Assembly (NCBI GenBank): GCA_001777915.1
Contig: MFFN01000004.1
Coordinates: 661,632-725,631, forward strand
Source of the DNA: Candidatus Edwardsbacteria bacterium RifOxyA12_full_54_48
GTDB lineage: Bacteria; Edwardsbacteria; AC1; EtOH8
Reading direction: 5' to 3'
DNA: 64,000 bases
Part shown: positions 58,595 to 64,000 of the stretch, piece after piece
Numbering within the stretch: the first letter of the stretch is position 1
Layout: each line of letters opens with the position of its first letter
Translations under genes and position numbers: made by a program
Notes under the pieces: model-generated
The model's database searches: none
What the model was told of the DNA's origin: nothing
The model's input: the letters and a program-made list of their open reading frames with translations, nothing else

Positions 58595-58822
58595 ATGACA
58601 TTGAATATTCGAAATGGATTGCACCGGATCGGCATTATCTTTACCATCGCGTCATTGGCGGGCTATCTCTTTTATTTCATAGCCAAAGGCCCGCGGGATA
58701 GGGACTCTATAGCCCTGGCGGCGTGTTTAATTGCCAGCGGTATTTTGACGGTCCTTACCACGAAAGAGCCGTGGAGAAAAAAGCGCGGCCCTGGTCCAGC
58801 CGGCGGCCTTGAAGGAATTTAA
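58595..58822 (+). CDS. Small membrane protein, 75 aa
   Basis: Two hydrophobic segments (GIIFTIASLAGYLFYFIA and SIALAACLIASGILTVL) suggest a hairpin membrane protein with a basic C-terminal tail. No strong ribosome-binding site and no recognised family. Confidence 0.45.
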   Translation: MTLNIRNGLHRIGIIFTIASLAGYLFYFIAKGPRDRDSIALAACLIASGILTVLTTKEPWRKKRGPGPAGGLEGI

Positions 58823-58829
58823 TGAGTAG

Positions 58830-58967
58830 ATGGCGAAGTTCGTTAAGATCGCCAGGGTGGCGTTGAGGAGCAAGCGGGAGTATCTGGAGAAGATAGGGGT
58901 GCCGGCCGAAAAAAAAGCGCCAGTCCTGGCGCCATGCTCCGGACCTATGGGGAAGGGGGGAAGGTGA
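58830..58967 (+). CDS. Possible 45-aa basic protein
   Basis: The product starts MAKFVKIARVALRSKREYLEKI, a basic amphipathic helix, and ends in a Cys/Gly segment. It follows the small membrane protein gene by 7 bases. The ribosome-binding site is poorly placed. Confidence 0.35.
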   Translation: MAKFVKIARVALRSKREYLEKIGVPAEKKAPVLAPCSGPMGKGGR

Positions 58968-59040
58968 AGTGAGAAGCGGAGAACGGAAATGGGGAATCGT
59001 GCATCGTTATTCGGGGAGCGGGGCAGGGGGAATATTTCGT

Positions 59041-59070
59041 TTGACATTAACTTGTGATTAATAGTATTAT
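59041..59070 (+). promoter_or_regulatory. Sigma70-type promoter of the second defence cluster
   Basis: Perfect TTGACA (59041-59046) and TATTAT (59065-59070), 18 bases apart. The leader to the DUF3800 gene is about 140 bases and contains only very short ORFs. Confidence 0.6.
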
Positions 59071-59216
59071 AATGAAGATCATGTGGTAAATAGTTTTGCG
59101 TATTATGAATCAAGATGGTAGCAAAAAAAGGGGAGACATTAACCTTCGGACGAGCCTTAGGTGTGGTCCCCCATCGTGATTCAACCTGAATAAATATCGC
59201 ATAACTGGCAAGTCAA

Positions 59217-60038
59217 GTGGAAAATACAGATATAATCAATCAACAAGAAAAATATCGTCTTTATATTGACGAATCCGGAGATCATGTTTTTCATGATATA
59301 GAGACACTTGCCAAGCCGCCGCATAGGTTTTTAGCATTGCTCGGCTGTATATTTTGCCTGAAAAATTATCTGTTATTTCAGGGGAAATTAGAGGAATTGA
59401 AACGGACCCATTTTAATCATAACCCGGATGAACCGCTGATATTTCATCGCAAAGAAATGGTAAATTGCCAAGGGCCGTTTTGGAGGCTGAGGGATATCGG
59501 TTTTAGAGATAATTTCAATCAGGCGCTGCTGAAAACCATCAGCGAAGCAAAGTTTGGATTGATCTTGGTTGTTATTGACAAACTTTCATATAAGAACAGG
59601 TACCCGGATCCATTTCACCCTTACCATATATGCCTTGATTTTATGCTTCAAAGATATGCAGGATTGATGAATCACTACAACCGTCAGGGGGATGTGATGG
59701 CTGAAAGCCGGGGAAAAAAAGAGAATGGTTTGCTGGCCAATGCTTATGATCATATTTACACCCACGGAGACATGCACCACGATGCCGGCTTTTATAAAAG
59801 GGCTTTGACCAGCCGGGAAATAAAGCTTAAAGGGAAATCCGCCAATATCGCCGGTTTACAATTGGCCGATATTTTGGCATATCCGCTTAAGCAGGCATAT
59901 CTGGCTGAAAACGGAATATGCGAGGAAGCGGCGGATACCTTTGGCAATCTGCTGGTTGAAGCCGTTTCAGACAAATATAACCGGCATATCTACCATAAAT
60001 ATGTAAACGGTTACGGGAAGGTATTTTTTCCAAAATGA
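59217..60038 (+). CDS. DUF3800 domain protein
   Basis: The 273-aa protein starts with the DUF3800 signature YRLYIDESGDH; FLALLGCIF, an acidic HRKEMV region and the end motif GLQLADILAYPLK are also typical. DUF3800 proteins are predicted RNase H-fold nucleases found in phages, mobile elements and defence islands. The start is a GTG without a clear ribosome-binding site. A restriction-type helicase-nuclease follows on the same strand. Confidence 0.85.
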   Translation: MENTDIINQQEKYRLYIDESGDHVFHDIETLAKPPHRFLALLGCIFCLKNYLLFQGKLEELKRTHFNHNPDEPLIFHRKEMVNCQGPFWRLRDIGFRDNFNQALLKTISEAKFGLILVVIDKLSYKNRYPDPFHPYHICLDFMLQRYAGLMNHYNRQGDVMAESRGKKENGLLANAYDHIYTHGDMHHDAGFYKRALTSREIKLKGKSANIAGLQLADILAYPLKQAYLAENGICEEAADTFGNLLVEAVSDKYNRHIYHKYVNGYGKVFFPK

Positions 60039-60045
60039 AAAAGAC

Positions 60046-60122
60046 CTTAGGAGCAAAACTCCCAGGCCTTTCTCACGCTAGCCCTGCACGGGCTATCCTC
60101 CTCCAAGTAATTGGATTGAGTG
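60046..60122. terminator. Hairpins between DUF3800 and restriction genes
   Basis: Two adjacent inverted repeats are present: GACCTTAGGAG / CTCCCAGGCC and TAGCCC / GGGCTA. On the minus strand the first is followed by TTTTTC. Confidence 0.35.
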
Positions 60123-60187
60123 CATTATAGCTCCACCCGGCCGGTTTGTCAAGGAAAATTTACAAGTAAATATATTGATCATTAAAC

Positions 60188-63100
60188 ATGCCATCAATTA
60201 CCATAGAAGACCCCATCATAAACTCACCCTTCATGAAGCCCCAGCGGCATTTCCGCTTTGACGATCAGGGCAGTACCAACCAGATCGTAGAGGGCCGGAG
60301 GGAGAGTTTTTATTTCATGCCGGTGGCCAGGCCCAGGGGGCAGAACCGGGACCAGCAGATAATAGAAAGCTTTTGGACCGAGAACCGGAAGGAAGAGAAC
60401 AAGTTCATCAATCATGTTCGGAGCCGGGTGACCCAATGGCGCAACAGCGGACTACAGATGACCTCGGTCACCCCGGTCACCCGGCAATTGCTGGAATACT
60501 GGAAGAACAAAGACCGGGAGAAAAGATTATATTTTTGCCAGATCGAAGCGGTGGAGACGGCCATCTATTTAACCGAGGCAGCCAAGAAATTCAACGATGC
60601 CGCGCTGGAGAACCAGCTAAGGGAATTCAACATCCAGGGCAACTCCGATCTTAACCGCATAGCCTTTAAGATGGCCACCGGCAGCGGCAAGACGCTGGTA
60701 ATGGCCATGCTGATGGCCTGGCATGTGCTTAACAAGCTGGCCTATCCCCAGGATAACCGGTTCAGCGACACTTTTCTGATAGTAACGCCGGGGATTACCA
60801 TTAAAGACCGGTTGCGGGTGCTGCTGCCCAACGACCCGGATAATTTCTACCGGGCTTTGGACATCGTGCCGGCCGAGCTGTTAAGCCGGATGCAGAACGC
60901 CAAGATCGTGATCACCAATTTTCACGCATTCAAACAGCGGGAGCGGGGCGCCGCCGGTAAGCTTACCAAATCAATTCTGAATACAGGCAAGAAGGTCAGT
61001 GCCTTTATTGAAACCCCGGATCAGATGGTCCGCCGGGTATGCCGGAGCCTGGGCAACAAGGGCAATGTCATCGTCATCAATGATGAGGCCCACCACTGTT
61101 ACCGGCGCAAGGAACAGGGACTGGAAGAGGTCTTAAAAGGCGAGGAAAAGGCCGAGGCCAAGAAGCGGGAAGAGGAAGCTCGGCTTTGGATCAACGGCCT
61201 GGAAGCGGTAAAGCGCAAACTGGGGGTGCGGGCGGTCTATGACCTGTCGGCCACCCCGTTCTTTTTGAAAGGTTCGGGGTTCTCCGAGGGAACGCTGTTT
61301 CCCTGGGTGGTCTCGGATTTCTCGCTGATAGACGCCATTGAGTGCGGAATAGTAAAGGTTCCCAGAGTGCCCATCGAGGACAACGCCAACCCCGGACAGA
61401 TGCCCACCTACCGGAACCTGTGGTATAAGATCCGCGATGACCTGCCCCGGAAAGGCCGGGGGAGCGAGCAGAAAACACCCGATCCCAAAGTTCCGGTCCA
61501 ATTAGAAGGGGCCTTGCGCAGTCTTTACGAGAATTACCAGAAACATTATCAATCTTGGGAACAGAATACCGAGGCCCGAGCGCGCGGGTTGACCCAGCCG
61601 GTTTTCATAGTGGTCTGTAACAATACCAGCGTTTCCAAGATGGTTTACGATTTCATTTCGGGTTACGAAAAGGAGGTAAAGGGCCAAAAGGTTGTAGTGC
61701 CGGGCAAGCTCGATCTGTTCAGCAATGTGGTCAACAACGCCTGGACCGACCGGCCCAGCACCATCTTAGTCGACAGCGAGGAGTTGGAATCCGGCGAGGC
61801 CATGAGCGCTGAGTTCAAAAAAGTGGCGGCGGTGGAGATAGAGGAATTTAAGCGGGAATATACCCAGCGTTTTGAGGGGCGGTCTGCGGAGAACCTGACC
61901 GACGAAGATCTGTTGCGCGAGGTGATGAATACCATCGGCAAGCAGGGCAAGCTGGGCGAGCAGGTAAAATGCGTGGTCTCGGTCTCGATGCTGACCGAGG
62001 GCTGGGACGCCAACACCGTCACCCATATCCTGGGGGTGCGGGCCTTTGGCACCCAATTGCTTTGCGAACAGGTGGTGGGCCGGGGATTAAGGCGGATGGG
62101 CCGGGGCCTGGTTACCAAAACCATCAATGGCGCTACTTTTGAGACCTACCCGGTGGAATATGCCGAGGTTTACGGGGTGCCGTTCTCGTTCATACCCTGC
62201 GCCGGTTCCACCATCCAAATACCGATACCTGTTCAAGCGACCAGGGTGCGGGCCTTGGAGGAACGCAATCACTTGGAGATCACCTTCCCCCGGCTGGCGG
62301 GTTACAAATACGACATGCCCACGGAGAAGCTGACGGCCAGTTTCGGGCCGGAGTCAAAAATGGAATTGTCCACCCTGCAAGTACCGACAATTACGGTGGT
62401 GGCACCGATAGTGGGTCAAAAGGAAGTGCATAACTTAGACGAGTTGAAAGCCCACCGTATCCAGGAGGTGGAATTCTTATTAGCCAAGCATGTATTGGAG
62501 AAATATTACCGGGACGATCAGGGCAATCTTAAGCAATACCTGTTTCCCCAGGTGCTGGGCATTGTGCGGCAGTGGCTGGACGGCTCGGTGGTTCTAAAGG
62601 ACGATACCTTTATCCAGTTGCTTTTGTTGATAGAGCACGGCAACCTGGCGGCGGACAAGATATACGGGGCCATATCAAAATCCATGTCGGGCCAAAGCAC
62701 CATCAAGCCGATATTAAAGCCCTACGATACCATTGGCAGCACCAAGCACGTGGATTTTGACACCACCAAGCCGGTGTTTGCCACCAGCCCGGATAAATGC
62801 CATATCAGCCATGTGGTGGCCGATACCGAAAGCTGGGAGCAGAAGCTGGCTCATTCGCTGGAGCAGATGGAGCAGGTAAAAGCTTATGTTAAGAACCAAA
62901 GCCTGGGGTTCTTTATACCCTACCAGATGAACGGGGAGGAGAAGAATTATATCCCGGATTTTATTGTTAGAATTGACGATGGGCATGGCACGCCCGACTA
63001 CGCCGATACAACACCCGGCGATGAAAAGAGGCTACGTACGGGCAAGGATGATCTGTTGAACCTGATAGTGGAGGTGACCGGGGAGAAGCGGGCCGATAAG

Positions 63101-63235
63101 GAAATAAAGGTGGCCACGGCGCGGGATCTGTGGGTTCCGGCGGTGAATAATCACGGGGGGTTTGGGAGATGGAAGTTTTTGGAGATCAGGGATCCGTGGA
63201 ATGCGAAGAATGAGATTTTTAAACAATTCAACTAG
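60188..63235 (+). CDS. Type III-like restriction helicase-nuclease (BPTD_3080 family)
   Basis: The 1015-aa enzyme has an N-terminal specific region, then a superfamily 2 helicase: Walker A in MATGSGKTL (about 161), INDEAHHCY (about 297), LSATPFF and QVVGRGLRRM. The C-terminus (IPDFIVRIDD near 923, LLNLIVEVTGEKR near 957) fits a PD-(D/E)XK nuclease. It resembles the Res subunit of type III systems, but no methyltransferase is seen next to it; the family is usually solitary or in defence islands. The ATG has no clear ribosome-binding site. The next gene starts 12 bases after its stop. Confidence 0.88.
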   Translation: MPSITIEDPIINSPFMKPQRHFRFDDQGSTNQIVEGRRESFYFMPVARPRGQNRDQQIIESFWTENRKEENKFINHVRSRVTQWRNSGLQMTSVTPVTRQLLEYWKNKDREKRLYFCQIEAVETAIYLTEAAKKFNDAALENQLREFNIQGNSDLNRIAFKMATGSGKTLVMAMLMAWHVLNKLAYPQDNRFSDTFLIVTPGITIKDRLRVLLPNDPDNFYRALDIVPAELLSRMQNAKIVITNFHAFKQRERGAAGKLTKSILNTGKKVSAFIETPDQMVRRVCRSLGNKGNVIVINDEAHHCYRRKEQGLEEVLKGEEKAEAKKREEEARLWINGLEAVKRKLGVRAVYDLSATPFFLKGSGFSEGTLFPWVVSDFSLIDAIECGIVKVPRVPIEDNANPGQMPTYRNLWYKIRDDLPRKGRGSEQKTPDPKVPVQLEGALRSLYENYQKHYQSWEQNTEARARGLTQPVFIVVCNNTSVSKMVYDFISGYEKEVKGQKVVVPGKLDLFSNVVNNAWTDRPSTILVDSEELESGEAMSAEFKKVAAVEIEEFKREYTQRFEGRSAENLTDEDLLREVMNTIGKQGKLGEQVKCVVSVSMLTEGWDANTVTHILGVRAFGTQLLCEQVVGRGLRRMGRGLVTKTINGATFETYPVEYAEVYGVPFSFIPCAGSTIQIPIPVQATRVRALEERNHLEITFPRLAGYKYDMPTEKLTASFGPESKMELSTLQVPTITVVAPIVGQKEVHNLDELKAHRIQEVEFLLAKHVLEKYYRDDQGNLKQYLFPQVLGIVRQWLDGSVVLKDDTFIQLLLLIEHGNLAADKIYGAISKSMSGQSTIKPILKPYDTIGSTKHVDFDTTKPVFATSPDKCHISHVVADTESWEQKLAHSLEQMEQVKAYVKNQSLGFFIPYQMNGEEKNYIPDFIVRIDDGHGTPDYADTTPGDEKRLRTGKDDLLNLIVEVTGEKRADKEIKVATARDLWVPAVNNHGGFGRWKFLEIRDPWNAKNEIFKQFN

Positions 63236-63247
63236 TAGATAATCATC

Positions 63248-64000
63248 ATGCCAATTATTGACAGATTCAAAGGCCCCGAAGGGCGAAAACGCCTTATAAA
63301 GTCGTTGTGTTCTCAACAAATTATTAAAGATAATATTAAAATAGCTTCGCAATTTTGCCAGTCTGTAATCTTACACGAATATTCAGCAGGAAGTATTTTG
63401 ATTAAACAAGAGGATGTTGATAATGAATTACATTTTATTATTTCCGGGCGTGTAGCTATTCGTGTTAATCATCGAGACATTGCTTATAGGTGCACAAATA
63501 CACATGTAGGCGAAATGGCTTTGATTGATACTGGAGCAACAAGGAGTGCTTCCGTTATCGCAGTTGAGAACACTTTAACAGCTAAAATCTCAGAACACGA
63601 GTTTACAAAAATTGCAAATAAATATCCCTCAATTTGGCGTTATTTAGCAATTGAATTGGGAGCAAGGCTGCGTCAGAGAAATCAATTTGTGAGAAAACCT
63701 AATAGCAAACCAAGAATGTTTTTTGGATCCTCAAAAGAATCTATTCCATTGGTGAAGGAAATTATTCACAATTTAGACACAGACAAAGTAGAACCAATCC
63801 CCTGGACTAAAGATATATTCTGGCCTTCACATTCTACACTTGAGGATCTTGAAAGGCAGTTGCCAACCTTTGATTTTGCCGTTTTCATTTTTGGTCCGGA
63901 GGATAGCATTATCAGTAGAGGGAAAAAGAAAGAAGGGCCACGTGATAACGTTGTTTTAGAGTACGGAATGTTTGTCGGTGCAATAGGTAGAGATAGGACC
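63248..64000 (+). CDS. Cyclic-nucleotide-binding - TIR effector (PycTIR-like), 3' end cut by window
   Basis: 251 codons are visible without a stop. Residues 30-145 form a CRP-like cyclic-nucleotide domain with an intact phosphate-binding cassette: VGEMALIDTGATRSASV, Glu89 and Arg99. From about 155 a PF10137-type TIR begins (PRMFFGSSKES), with DFAVFIFGPEDS and RDNVVLEYGMFVGAIGRDRT, catalytic Glu238. This cNMP-TIR order is that of Pycsar PycTIR effectors, which degrade NAD+ when cCMP or cUMP is made. The partner cyclase would have to lie beyond 64000; none is visible in the window. Confidence 0.85.
   Translation, partial: MPIIDRFKGPEGRKRLIKSLCSQQIIKDNIKIASQFCQSVILHEYSAGSILIKQEDVDNELHFIISGRVAIRVNHRDIAYRCTNTHVGEMALIDTGATRSASVIAVENTLTAKISEHEFTKIANKYPSIWRYLAIELGARLRQRNQFVRKPNSKPRMFFGSSKESIPLVKEIIHNLDTDKVEPIPWTKDIFWPSHSTLEDLERQLPTFDFAVFIFGPEDSIISRGKKKEGPRDNVVLEYGMFVGAIGRDRT

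Noticed and set aside
60188-63235. Complete type III restriction-modification system
   Set aside because: No Mod methyltransferase gene is adjacent in the visible sequence.
1-64000. CRISPR array
   Set aside because: No stretch of regularly spaced identical repeats with unique spacers was seen; the only arrays are the 21-bp minisatellite and short operator-like boxes.

Overview
The window reads as a chromosomal segment from an uncultivated Gram-negative bacterium of the FCB-like candidate phyla (Edwardsbacteria, TA06 or WOR-3 type). I infer this from two tandem GWxTD-domain lipoproteins, a giant secreted protein with an NPF-containing C-terminal sorting domain, Reg_prop-like propellers and a kinase/sigma54-activator fusion. 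No rRNA is present to confirm it. The backbone (1-20.9 kb and 48.3-64 kb) is GC-rich; 39.5-46 kb is conspicuously AT-rich.

Region 1 (1-20.9 kb) is mostly housekeeping: class III-type sirtuin, two GWxTD lipoproteins, MTH1187-type protein, cysteine desulfurase, GGDEF cyclase, M20 amidohydrolase, propeller protein, LCAT-like hydrolase, PAS protein, CheC, FolC, HD protein, gamma carbonic anhydrase and FtsX. The gaps at 12.9-15.2 kb are full of decayed dispersed repeats.

Region 2 (about 20.96-48.25 kb) is an integrated mobile element in the 3' end of tRNA-Val(GAC). Its serine recombinase ends inside the tRNA gene. A 12/13 copy of the tRNA end lies at 48241-48253, followed by a strong terminator that probably once ended the tRNA transcript. 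The element carries a primase-ATPase, DUF5131, a winged-helix protein, an MmeI-like restriction-modification enzyme, an ABC-three-component (ABC-3C) defence operon, a 12-repeat TolB-like protein, XRE regulator, RadC, ArdC and small Cys-rich proteins. Its right part is a four-gene operon of exported proteins. No relaxase, type IV secretion or phage structural genes were seen.

Region 3 (48.3-58.9 kb) opens with a 1578-aa Ser/Thr kinase - P-loop - TPR - GAF - sigma54 AAA+ - Fis protein. Behind it lies an ordered array of three 17-bp operator-like sites, a sigma54-like promoter and a 47-aa exported proline-rich peptide. The same array, with centre spacings of 19 and 80/81 bp, lies in front of the LCAT-like hydrolase at 10.06-10.29 kb. 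I consider this linked activator/enhancer/peptide arrangement the best candidate for an undescribed system. Next come an Sm/Hfq-like small protein, a receiver protein with a Cys-rich tail, an HNH-like protein, the second copy of an 89-aa gene and several small unknowns.

Region 4 (59-64 kb) is a second defence cluster: a TTGACA/TATTAT promoter, a DUF3800 protein, a type III-like restriction helicase-nuclease (BPTD_3080-like), and a protein cut by the window edge that joins an intact cyclic-nucleotide-binding cassette to a PF10137-type TIR domain, the layout of a Pycsar PycTIR effector.
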